Assembly (NCBI GenBank): GCA_900546445.1 | Contig: URCV01000029.1 | Span: 1 to 23,848, forward strand | Direction of reading: 5' to 3' | From: an uncultured Bacteroidales bacterium | Lineage (GTDB): Bacteria; Bacteroidota; Bacteroidia; Bacteroidales; UBA932 | Length of the DNA: 23,848 nucleotides | Shown: positions 7,758 through 15,018 of the stretch, one piece after another | Numbering within the stretch: the first letter of the stretch is position 1 | How the letters are laid out: every line of letters starts with the position of its first letter | Translations under genes and position numbers: made by a program | Notes under the pieces: generated by a model | The model's input: only the letters and a program-made list of their open reading frames with translations | Told to the model about the DNA's origin: nothing | Databases searched by the model: none

Positions 7758-8306
7758 ATGCAACTATTTGGCAAAAAAGAGCATCTTAAAGAATACATAG
7801 AGAGCGCGAAGAATGGTAATCCGCGTGCTCAAAAACTCATATACGAGATGCTCAGCGCTAAGATGTATGCTGTCTGTCTGCGGTATATGGGCGACAAGGA
7901 GGCTGCCCAGGATGTCCTGCAGGATGGTTTTGTTACTTTGTTTAATAAAATCGGGTCTTATTCCGGCACCGGGTCCTTCGAGGGATGGGCGAGGAGATTG
8001 TTTATAAATACGGCACTGATGACGCTTCGTCAGCACGACGTGATTCGTGATAGCGACGACATAGAGCAGGCTTACGATTTGTGCGATAACAGCGAGAATG
8101 TGTTGCAGCGCATCGGTTACGAAGAATTATTGAAGCAGGTAGCATCGCTGCCGCCTGGGTTCAGGGTGGTTTTCAATATGTATGTGATAGAAGGATACTC
8201 ACATAAGGAAATCGCCGAACAATTGGGCATAGGGGAAGCTACGTCTCGTTCTCAGTTACAGCGAGCGCGACTTATGCTTCAGGAGAGATTAAGAAAAATT
8301 AGGTAA
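7758..8306 (+). CDS. ECF-type RNA polymerase sigma factor
   Basis: A 182-residue sigma-70 family factor with only regions 2 and 4. Region 2 (about 25-93) includes AAQDVLQDGFVTLF and the promoter-melting segment near FEGWARRLFINTA. Region 4 (about 120-178) carries the helix-turn-helix GYSHKEIAEQLGIGEATSRS, after the conserved LPPGFRVVF. Its stop overlaps the next start (TAATG at 8304-8308), so the sigma factor and its putative regulator are made together. The target regulon cannot be read from this window. The promoter is housekeeping-type, so there is no visible autoregulation. Confidence 0.92.
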   Translation: MQLFGKKEHLKEYIESAKNGNPRAQKLIYEMLSAKMYAVCLRYMGDKEAAQDVLQDGFVTLFNKIGSYSGTGSFEGWARRLFINTALMTLRQHDVIRDSDDIEQAYDLCDNSENVLQRIGYEELLKQVASLPPGFRVVFNMYVIEGYSHKEIAEQLGIGEATSRSQLQRARLMLQERLRKIR

Positions 8307-9421
8307 TGGAGAATAACGATATATTCGACAGTTTAGTCAGAGAGCGTTTACAAGAGGCTGAAGTTAGGGCGCCGAGAGGTACTTGGGCTTCCATCTCGTC
8401 TCGTATTCGTCCTCGACACAATGCGCAGCAGGGGTTCTATTTATGGGGAAGCCTTGCGGGCGTGTGTGCTGCCGTAGCGCTTGTTCTGTTCGTACATAGA
8501 CCTGTGGCGCAGATGCCTTCCGAAAGCACTTTCGACGTGCTGAGAAGCGAGAGCGGTGTGGTCGGATTGGCCTTCGAGGAAAAGGCAGTTTCCGGCGAGA
8601 TAGCCGCACTGCGTTCCGATCTGGTTCCTCGTGAGGCCGTAAGCGTCTCCGAGCAGGTATTTGTCCCCGTAAGTGAGGAACCTGTCGAAGAGCAGGTAAT
8701 AAAGGAAGAGTTCGAGACAAAGGTATATGCTCAGGAAGAGAAGCGCAGCTGGAACGACCCGTTCGCCGAGATGATGGAGCAGGATAGAATAACGGCGTCT
8801 ATGAAGAAGGAGAGCATCTCGCTCAAGTTCGGTGGCTCCGTGGGCGCGAACGATTCGCATAGTAGCGGTAACTCCTTCCGTCCTAAGTGGACGAGCGGTT
8901 ATGTCAGCAGCGACGTTAACGAAAATAGCATATCTTCTTATAGCATTCCGGTCTCACTTGGTGCGTCTGTCCGTTTCCCTATTTGCGGACGACTTTCTGT
9001 GGGCGTGGGTTTGAATTGGACCATGCTGAATCGCTATTTCGAGGGCTCATATAAAACGGCCGAAGGCGAGGTGTCTAACACGCTTCACTATGTCGGCATC
9101 CCTGTGTCCCTGTATTTTAACATCGTTCAGAAAAAGGGATTCCAGGTTTATGCCTATGGCGGAGGAAGCATAGAAAAATGTGTAAGCAACAAGTATTTCA
9201 TACTTTCGGAAAGCGCCCTTCCGGTAGTCAGCCTGAAGGATGATTCTTGCCAATTCGGTCTGAAAGTGGGATTTGGAGGCACATTCGCCCTGTCCGATCT
9301 CGTATCGTTGTATTTTGACCCATATTTAGGATATTATTTTTCCGGCTCTCAGCCGAAGAGCCTCAGAACCGAGCATCCTTTGATGGTCAGTTTCGAGGCC
9401 GGCGTCCGGTTTAATTTATAG
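8306..9421 (+). CDS. Membrane-anchored protein with C-terminal beta-barrel domain, putative anti-sigma partner
   Basis: 371 residues in three parts. A short charged N-terminus (1-40) starts MENNDIFDSLVRERL. A single transmembrane helix (about 43-64) follows. A low-complexity acidic linker (about 70-165) then leads to a glycine- and aromatic-rich region (about 170-371) with alternating strands such as VSLGASVRF, GVGLNW and FEAGVRFNL, typical of Bacteroidota outer-membrane beta-barrel proteins. Position directly behind an ECF sigma gene, with a 1-nt overlap and the N-term-TM layout, suggests an anti-sigma role for the N-terminus. That is inference, as no zinc or anti-sigma motif is visible. The 3' end overlaps convergent comM by 11 nt. 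Confidence 0.75.
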   Translation: MENNDIFDSLVRERLQEAEVRAPRGTWASISSRIRPRHNAQQGFYLWGSLAGVCAAVALVLFVHRPVAQMPSESTFDVLRSESGVVGLAFEEKAVSGEIAALRSDLVPREAVSVSEQVFVPVSEEPVEEQVIKEEFETKVYAQEEKRSWNDPFAEMMEQDRITASMKKESISLKFGGSVGANDSHSSGNSFRPKWTSGYVSSDVNENSISSYSIPVSLGASVRFPICGRLSVGVGLNWTMLNRYFEGSYKTAEGEVSNTLHYVGIPVSLYFNIVQKKGFQVYAYGGGSIEKCVSNKYFILSESALPVVSLKDDSCQFGLKVGFGGTFALSDLVSLYFDPYLGYYFSGSQPKSLRTEHPLMVSFEAGVRFNL

Positions 9422-10958
9422 TTATTTTGTCTAAGAATCTATAGCCTGCAGCTTCCATAAGGTGCGGGCTTTTTATTTTTTCGCTCCCTTCTATGTCGGC
9501 GATGGTGCGCGCCACCTTTATGATTCTGTAATAGGCCCTCATAGAGAGGGACATACTGCTCATAAGGTCGTTCATCAACTCCTCACATTCACTATCCAGA
9601 GCGCAAAACCTTTCTATCTGCTTGTTGGTCATCTCTGAATTGCAGTGAATGCCGCTTCCCTGAAAGCGCTGCTCCTGGCGTTCCCGTGCCTTGAGAACTC
9701 GTTTGCGAATCTGCGCGGAGCTTTCTCCTTTCGTCTTCTTTCTAAGCACTTCCGGCGGCAGGGAATGAATCCAGACCTGAAGGTCCATTCGATCCATAAT
9801 TGGCCCGCTCAATCGGCTGAAATAAAGCTGTCTCTGGCCCGGAGTGCAAATGCATCTCTCCCCTTCCCCGTAGTATCCGCAGGGACAAGGATTGGCCGCG
9901 GCCACCAGCGTAAAGGAAGAGGGGTATTCGACTTTGCTGCGAAGTCTCGAGATTATCACCTTGCGGTCCTCCAGAGGGGCTCTTAGCGATTCCAGCACCG
10001 ATTTGGGCATCATATTGAACTCGTCCAGAAACAGCACTCCCTGGTGCGCGAGGGTCACCTCCCCGGGGATGATGTTGTCTGAGCCGCCTCCGCCTCCGAT
10101 GATGGCCGCCATCGACGCGCTGTAATGCGGGCTGCGGTACGGCCTGTTTTTCATAAGACCCTTGCTCAAGTCGCCCAGACCTGCGATGGAATAAATTTTA
10201 CTGCAGGTGAAGGACTCTTCCTTGCTCATCGGCGGCAGTATCCCTGCCAATGCCTTCGCCATAGAGCTTTTCCCGCTGCCCGGCGCCCCGATCATTATAA
10301 TGTTGTGTCCTCCGCTCGCCGCGATTTCCATAGCCCTCTTCGCCCCTTCCTGGCCAATTATGTCGCTGAAGTCTACTTCATAGGAGATGGGCTGCACTTC
10401 TCGGGAGAAATCGAAGTCCGCCGTGTTCACTTTCAGCGAGTCGAACTCTTCCTTTCCTTCCAGAATGCCAAATGCATCTTCCAGAGAGCGGATACCGTAT
10501 ACGTCGATTCCGTCCATTTCGCTGGCCTCGAGCGCGGACGAATAGGGGAGGATGCACTTTTTGAAGCCGTTTTTCGCCGCGAAGTCCGCTATGGGCAATC
10601 CACCTTTTATCGGCCTTACGGAGCCATCGAGGCCCAACTCTCCCATTACCAGAGTCTCGCCGAGGAGGGGAAGAGTTCTCTGCTGGGAGGCAGCGATGAT
10701 TCCTATGGCTATGGGCAGGTCGTACCCGCTTCCGCTTTTATGTAAGTCGGCCGGGGCCAAGTTTATCACGATTTTCTTTCCCGGGATGTGATAGTTTAGC
10801 GACTGGAGGGCCGTGATGGTCCTTAAGAGGCTTTCTTTTACGGCGATGTCGCCCAATCCGCACAAATGTATGCCGATGCCCATCGTGATGTCTACCTCGA
10901 CGGTAACTTTTACGGCATCAATCCCTATACATTTGGCTCCAAAAATGTGAACAAGCAT
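9411..10958 (-). CDS. comM: ComM/YifB-family AAA+ ATPase (Mg-chelatase-like)
   Basis: A 515-residue protein with an N-terminal Lon-protease-like ChlI domain (about 20-140, containing SGSGYDLPIAI), an AAA+ core with Walker A GAPGSGKS (224-231) and Walker B VLFLDEF (308-314), and a cysteine cluster NPCPCGYYGEGERCICTPG. The C-terminal Mg-chelatase domain ends the protein. In Vibrio, ComM is a hexameric helicase that extends heteroduplex joints by branch migration during natural transformation. The family is widespread in bacteria not known to be competent. All motifs are intact. The ATG at 10958 leaves 42 nt to the divergent tsaE start. Confidence 0.94.
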   Translation of the reverse strand: MLVHIFGAKCIGIDAVKVTVEVDITMGIGIHLCGLGDIAVKESLLRTITALQSLNYHIPGKKIVINLAPADLHKSGSGYDLPIAIGIIAASQQRTLPLLGETLVMGELGLDGSVRPIKGGLPIADFAAKNGFKKCILPYSSALEASEMDGIDVYGIRSLEDAFGILEGKEEFDSLKVNTADFDFSREVQPISYEVDFSDIIGQEGAKRAMEIAASGGHNIIMIGAPGSGKSSMAKALAGILPPMSKEESFTCSKIYSIAGLGDLSKGLMKNRPYRSPHYSASMAAIIGGGGGSDNIIPGEVTLAHQGVLFLDEFNMMPKSVLESLRAPLEDRKVIISRLRSKVEYPSSFTLVAAANPCPCGYYGEGERCICTPGQRQLYFSRLSGPIMDRMDLQVWIHSLPPEVLRKKTKGESSAQIRKRVLKARERQEQRFQGSGIHCNSEMTNKQIERFCALDSECEELMNDLMSSMSLSMRAYYRIIKVARTIADIEGSEKIKSPHLMEAAGYRFLDKITIN

Positions 10959-10969
10959 AAAATTTTATA

Positions 10970-10977
10970 TAATTTTG
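10970..10977 (+). promoter_or_regulatory. Bacteroidota -7 promoter element for tsaE
   Basis: TAATTTTG matches TAnnTTTG and lies 23 nt before the tsaE ATG, in the short comM-tsaE divergent gap. No -33 box at the expected spacing. Confidence 0.45.
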
Positions 10978-11000
10978 TAGTTTATTAATCGAGTTCGTAT

Positions 11001-11426
11001 ATGACTAAGGAAATAACGATACATAATCTGTCCGAAATCCAAAGTGCGGCGCAGAGTTTTCTCGCCCAGACGGCGGGTCATTCCCTAATCGCTTTCTATG
11101 CTCCTATGGGAGCCGGGAAGACCACTTTCACCACGGCGATTTGCCATCAGCTGGGAGTGCGGGACGATGCGGTAAGTTCCCCTACATTTTCCATAGTGAA
11201 TGAGTACAAGCGTGGCGATGGCCAGTCGATGTATCATTTCGACTTCTATCGTATCGAACATCTGGAAGAGGCATTGGACATAGGCTTGTTCGATTATCTC
11301 GACAGTGGATGTCTATGCATTATGGAGTGGCCGGAAAACATAGAGGCCCTTCTTCCGGACGATACTCTGAAAGTGTATATCAGGGTTAACGACGATCTGT
11401 CTCGAACCATCAGTTGGGAGCAGTAA
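11001..11426 (+). CDS. tsaE: tRNA t6A37 biosynthesis ATPase TsaE
   Basis: The 141-residue P-loop ATPase of the TsaBDE complex that installs threonylcarbamoyl on A37 of ANN-decoding tRNAs. Walker A is APMGAGKTT (34-42). The family signatures SSPTFSIVNEY, YHFDFYRI and MEWPEN all appear in the expected order and the length is normal. The partner enzyme TsaC/Sua5, which supplies threonylcarbamoyl-AMP, is encoded at 20103-20666 in this window but in a different operon. The 3' end overlaps a convergent lipoprotein gene by 17 nt. Confidence 0.94.
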   Translation: MTKEITIHNLSEIQSAAQSFLAQTAGHSLIAFYAPMGAGKTTFTTAICHQLGVRDDAVSSPTFSIVNEYKRGDGQSMYHFDFYRIEHLEEALDIGLFDYLDSGCLCIMEWPENIEALLPDDTLKVYIRVNDDLSRTISWEQ

Positions 11427-12576
11427 TACAGATTCCGGTCAACTCTCCTTGAAATTTATAAGGCATTTTCTTCCCCTCGCACCAAATGAAGGGGTGGCCC
11501 TTCTCGTCTTTCTGCGATAGACACAGGTATAGCTTTCCTTCTTCTTGGGCGCCGCATCTTCGATTAGGAAAGAACACGTTTTCTTCGAAGTATTCGTTCC
11601 CGTCGCTTCCCTTTATGTATAGTTTGTCCCTGTCTTTAGTGAGGGTTACCTTACGCGCGGGGGCTTGAAGGGTATAATAGTAAGAGGCCGTTCCGTTTCC
11701 GCTTAAGAAGGTGGTGTCCTTTATGCATATTTGGTCGATGGTCATAGGAGAATAGTTCGATTTTTGGTGAATGACAGCGGCGCAGTCTGAGTTTTCGAGA
11801 GGCAATATGTCTGTGTCGAGCAGTTTGAAGCCGTAGGTTTGCATAAATTGGCGATATACTCCATTAGTGCTTAAGATATAGAAAGGGTTATTGTATTCCA
11901 GATACCAGATCTTGCCTTCGTGTATTCTCGCATCTAACAATGTGGCCGAATGTGGAGGCGTGATAGGTGTTTCGATGGTGTTTTTCACTAGGTAGATTTT
12001 CCTTTTCATATTCCAGAGCGTGGAATACTCCAGACAGACATCGCCTCCGTCCAGATATAGGGATTTAGGAGAGCCGTCTTGCTTGGAGAAGACTACTTCG
12101 CCGTCTTTTCTAATCTTGAATCCGTTTTCGTTAAGAGGTATGGATAGGCTCCACAGAGTCTGATCCACCAGAAGCATATCCTTTAGGTATTCTTCGGCGT
12201 CGAATTCGTAGAGGGGTTCCCCGTTTTTCGATATGAAGGTCTTGCCCTTTGTGTTAAAGGACGTGAAGAGGATGCCATCTAGAAGGAAATGGCTGTCGGC
12301 ATCCGGACTTATGTGGTTTTCGTCAGTACACTTAATACTGAATTGCCGGAGACCGTCCTTGAATAAAACCAAGTCGGAAGGGTGGCCATCTACATAGATA
12401 ACGCCACAGGCGTAAAGGGTCTTATCTTTCGGAAGCTCCGGCGATTCGTTATCGTTTTTCGTCTCGTCCGTGTTCGGACGGGTAGTGTCACCTCTCGAAA
12501 AGGAGAGATCGTCGTGAATGGGAGAGTTGCAGGCGAATAGTCCTACAAGCATCAAAAATAACGGAAGCTGTTTCAT
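11410..12576 (-). CDS. Hypothetical lipoprotein, possible repeat (beta-propeller-like) fold
   Basis: Not recognised as a named family. The 388-residue product starts with a lipoprotein signal with lipobox LFAC (C16, followed by N), so it should be lipid-anchored. The body is strand-rich with repeated phrasing: YACGVIYVDGHPSDLVLFKDG, then FLLDGILFTSF with ISKNGEPLYEF, then LWSLSIPLNENGFKIRKDG, suggesting several similar beta-blades as in propellers. No catalytic motif was seen. The TGA stop shows that TGA is a normal stop here. It has a possible -7 element (TAGCTTTG, minus strand 12604-12611) of its own. Confidence 0.7.
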   Translation of the reverse strand: MKQLPLFLMLVGLFACNSPIHDDLSFSRGDTTRPNTDETKNDNESPELPKDKTLYACGVIYVDGHPSDLVLFKDGLRQFSIKCTDENHISPDADSHFLLDGILFTSFNTKGKTFISKNGEPLYEFDAEEYLKDMLLVDQTLWSLSIPLNENGFKIRKDGEVVFSKQDGSPKSLYLDGGDVCLEYSTLWNMKRKIYLVKNTIETPITPPHSATLLDARIHEGKIWYLEYNNPFYILSTNGVYRQFMQTYGFKLLDTDILPLENSDCAAVIHQKSNYSPMTIDQICIKDTTFLSGNGTASYYYTLQAPARKVTLTKDRDKLYIKGSDGNEYFEENVFFPNRRCGAQEEGKLYLCLSQKDEKGHPFIWCEGKKMPYKFQGELTGICITAPN

Positions 12577-12603
12577 ACTTTACAGTTTTTTCGTGCAAAA
12601 CTG

Positions 12604-12611
12604 CAAAGCTA
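12604..12611 (-). promoter_or_regulatory. Possible -7 element for the 11410-12576 lipoprotein gene
   Basis: The minus strand reads TAGCTTTG, matching TAnnTTTG, 28 nt before the ATG at 12576. The -33 region is not convincing. Confidence 0.35.
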
Positions 12612-12677
12612 TTTTCAAAAAAGCAAGTTATTTCGCCCCCAATGACTGTTTCTTTATGAAAGAATTTTTCTTTTGTC

Positions 12678-12968
12678 TTATTTTCCGAGCGCTTTTTCCT
12701 TAGAGCGTGTCAGCTTTTCTTTCATGGCATCCACGCAAGCGGTTATGGCATTCTCGAAAGTGTCGGAAACGCACTCGATGACCAAGTCGTCTCCTGGGAT
12801 GTGAACTTTAAGTTTAGCTTTTTTACCCTCCTTAGAATCTTCAAGTGAAACTTCTGCTACTTGTGTGGCACTATCGAAGAATTTCTCTATACGAGCGACT
12901 TTCTTCTCCACGAAAGCAAGCAATTTCTCGCTGGCCTCGAATTTTAGAGCTTTAATTCTAATCTCCAT
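12678..12968 (-). CDS. hpf: Ribosome hibernation promoting factor (HPF/YfiA, short form)
   Basis: A 96-residue protein of the S30AE/HPF family that binds the 30S decoding region and silences or protects ribosomes in stationary phase or stress. It starts MEIRIKALKFEASEKLLAF, with the family's beta-alpha-beta pattern, a conserved central segment with KVHIPGDDLVIE, and the last helix NAITACVDAMKEKL. It lacks the C-terminal dimerisation extension of long HPFs, so it is a short type that usually acts with another dimerising factor or simply blocks the ribosome. A -7-like TATATTTA lies 31 nt upstream. The downstream lipoprotein gene is 101 bp away. Confidence 0.88.
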   Translation of the reverse strand: MEIRIKALKFEASEKLLAFVEKKVARIEKFFDSATQVAEVSLEDSKEGKKAKLKVHIPGDDLVIECVSDTFENAITACVDAMKEKLTRSKEKALGK

Positions 12969-12999
12969 AGTTACGATGTTTTAAAAGTTAAACGTGGTG

Positions 13000-13007
13000 T
13001 AAATATA
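13000..13007 (-). promoter_or_regulatory. Possible -7 element for hpf
   Basis: The minus strand reads TATATTTA, one mismatch from TAnnTTTG, 31 nt before the hpf ATG. A similar TATATTTA on the plus strand (13042-13049) would serve the divergent lipoprotein gene. Confidence 0.3.
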
Positions 13008-13041
13008 GTGATTATTTGTTTTAATTGACGGACGATTGTAG

Positions 13042-13049
13042 TATATTTA
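13042..13049 (+). promoter_or_regulatory. Possible -7 element for the FISUMP-like lipoprotein gene
   Basis: TATATTTA, one mismatch from TAnnTTTG, lies 18 nt before the ATG at 13068. A TTG at 13024-13026 is only 15 nt upstream of it, shorter than the usual 19-21. Confidence 0.3.
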
Positions 13050-13067
13050 CATAAAATTATAGTTAGT

Positions 13068-14189
13068 ATGAGATTATTTGTTAAAAGGTCAGTCGTGCTG
13101 ATGTCTTTAGTGTCAGTATGTCTATTCTCCTGTAAGAAGGAGCCGGCTACGCCGGAAGTGGATGATTCTTTACTTTTAGGTGGAGAGGGTGCATATGCGA
13201 ATTGCTATATGATCCAGGACGCCGGAAAGTATAAGATTGAAGCAAAGAGAGTCGACGGGTCTCTGGTCGAAAACATCGAAAGTGCCGATTGGATTTGGTC
13301 CGAGTGTGACCAAAATCCGCAGGGATTGCTTTCCGAAGTCAGCTATTCCGAAGGTGTCATTCGTTTTACCGCTGCTGCTCAGAGAGGTAATGCAGTGATA
13401 GGCGCGTTCGATGCAGACGGGAAGGTGCTGTGGAGCTGGCACATCTGGAATTCAGATGCGGTGTCACTCGATCAGGTGGATAATGGAACCAGATTTATGG
13501 ATAGGAATCTGGGCGCGAGAAGCAATAATCCTGCAGATGTCGCCCTTACCTATGGATTAAAATACCAGTGGGGACGTAAGGACCCATTCTATGGTGGTGC
13601 TAAAAATGAAACCGTGGCATTTTCTCAGGCCGAAGGAAACGTCATCTTTAACGATGCTTGCGACATGAAGTGGGGAGTCGTATTGAGTTCCGCCGAGACA
13701 GGAACCGTAGATTTTGCTACTGCAAATCCTACTACGTTCATTTATAGTGAAGTTAACGATGTAAAAGACTGGATGTGGGTGAAGAATAGTTATCTCTGGG
13801 AGACTAAGAATACCGAGGCTAAAACCATTTACGACCCGTGTCCTGCCGGATATCAGGTGCCTGCGGATAATGCTTGGAAGGGTGTACGTTACGATAATAC
13901 CCACGAAAAAGACGGAGGAAAAGAACACACTACCGAAGCCGGGAATAAGATTTGGTGGCCTCTTTGCGGAACTCGCTGGGGAGATCGCGATGCCGGAATC
14001 TTAGACTATGTCTATGAGAAATCAGACGAGATAGAAGGCGGCCAAGGCATTTATTGGAAACGCTCTACGAATATGACCGGAACTAATGCCGGCTGTTTGT
14101 ATCTCCTTAACGGATCTTACACAGACGCAGGTCACGGAATGTATCGTGCCCACGGCTGTGCTGTCCGTTGTGAATATATAGGCGAGTAA
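13068..14189 (+). CDS. FISUMP-like domain lipoprotein
   Basis: A 373-residue lipid-anchored protein with lipobox LFSC (C22) followed by KKEP. The first part holds the phrases NCYMIQDAGKYKI and GNAVIGAFDADGKVLWSWH, the second MDRNLGARSNNP, LKYQWGRKDPF and YDPCPAGYQVP, ending CAVRCEY. These are the marks of surface proteins in gut Bacteroidota that carry a Fibrobacter succinogenes major paralogous (FISUMP)-type domain. The biochemical role of the family is not established; surface display is the safe inference. Its terminator hairpin begins inside the last codons, and the gene converges on a second lipoprotein gene at 14204-14959. Confidence 0.8.
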   Translation: MRLFVKRSVVLMSLVSVCLFSCKKEPATPEVDDSLLLGGEGAYANCYMIQDAGKYKIEAKRVDGSLVENIESADWIWSECDQNPQGLLSEVSYSEGVIRFTAAAQRGNAVIGAFDADGKVLWSWHIWNSDAVSLDQVDNGTRFMDRNLGARSNNPADVALTYGLKYQWGRKDPFYGGAKNETVAFSQAEGNVIFNDACDMKWGVVLSSAETGTVDFATANPTTFIYSEVNDVKDWMWVKNSYLWETKNTEAKTIYDPCPAGYQVPADNAWKGVRYDNTHEKDGGKEHTTEAGNKIWWPLCGTRWGDRDAGILDYVYEKSDEIEGGQGIYWKRSTNMTGTNAGCLYLLNGSYTDAGHGMYRAHGCAVRCEYIGE

Positions 14190-14205
14190 TCGCCTATATA
14201 TTTTT
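14173..14205 (+). terminator. Intrinsic terminator overlapping the stop codon of the FISUMP-like gene
   Basis: Positions 14173-14185 pair perfectly over 13 bp with 14190-14202 around loop GTAA, which contains the TAA stop (14187-14189). The 3' arm runs into a T-stretch to 14205. The hairpin also overlaps the end of the convergent gene by two bases. Confidence 0.82.
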
Positions 14206-14959
14206 AAAGGATTTCGATTCCGTCGATCGGCCCGTTGAATACGCCGTGGAAGAAAGTACCGTCACTGAATGCGAATCTAATCTCGATTGAGTAGGTCTTG
14301 TCATCGTTTGTGGCGAATGTTACGGTTCCCGATGTAGGATACTTCTGATCGTTACCTATCTGTACGTATGTTCCGCTGTATGCGGTGCTCACTACATTTC
14401 CCTCATATTCAGAAGACACTGTATATGTGCCAGCCGTTACGTAACCTGCAGAAAAGTCTCCGTAGACATCCAAGTCGGCTTCGTAGTCTACGCCATCAAC
14501 TTCAGTCCTAAGCGTAATTCCGAAGTTAGTGCTGCCATACTTCTTTCCTGTAGCGCGGTTCTTGTCGAACTCTATGGCAGGAACGTCTTCGGTCTTGCCG
14601 GCTACCGTTACGGAAGCGGTTTTTTTGCTTGCATTCTCCACTGCTACGACTATCTTGTAGCCGGTGTTAGGAGCGAGGTCTTCCATAACTACTACGGAAG
14701 GTTCGTTAGCGTGAGCTGGAACGCCTTCTGCGAGTACAGTCTCGGCAGATGGAACGTCTCCATTCGATTCGAGAATTACCCAAGCGCATTTTACTGCGTT
14801 AACAGGCTCTAATTTGTAAGACAGGGATGTAGTGGTGGCATTGTAGAGAACTGCCGTTACTGAAGGTTCACCCACTTTTTCAGTTTCTGTTTTGTTTCAG
14901 CTCGCGAAAACTGTAGCCGCTGCCAGAACAGACAAGGCAAGGTAGATTGTTTTTTTCAT
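14204..14959 (-). pseudogene. Lipoprotein gene with in-frame TGA at the lipobox cysteine codon
   Basis: Translation from the ATG at 14959 gives a lipoprotein signal starting MKKTIYLALSVLAAA and ending VFAS. The next codon, 21 (14899-14897), is TGA exactly where the lipobox cysteine (TGC or TGT) is expected. The frame then continues without a break through NKTETEKVGEPSV for a further 231 codons to the stop at 14204. The mature part is strand-rich; one segment (PNTGYKIVVAVENA) resembles a fibronectin-III-like strand, and the end (VFNGPIDGIEIL) is orderly. The function is not recognised. A GTG at 14875 could start a signal-less product, but this would strip the clear signal peptide and seems unlikely. 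One base change would restore a full 251-residue lipoprotein, so a recent nonsense mutation, a sequence error or readthrough are all possible. Confidence 0.75.
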
Positions 14960-15018
14960 AATTGTTACTACTAACTTTTCCGAAAGTTATTAAAAAAATT
15001 ATGAAAATCCTATATTAT

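Noticed and set aside
14204..14875. A complete gene starting at GTG 14875
   Set aside because: It would omit an in-frame, well-formed lipoprotein signal peptide that lies directly upstream and is interrupted only by one TGA; the longer broken gene explains the sequence better.
14897..14899. TGA reassigned to an amino acid in this organism
   Set aside because: TGA ends several intact genes here, including ispF, lrgA and the TPR gene (overlapping ATGA), so a global code change is not supported.
14973..14988. Hairpin AACTTT-TCCG-AAAGTT as a radA terminator
   Set aside because: The stem is only 6 bp and neither strand has a T-run directly after it.
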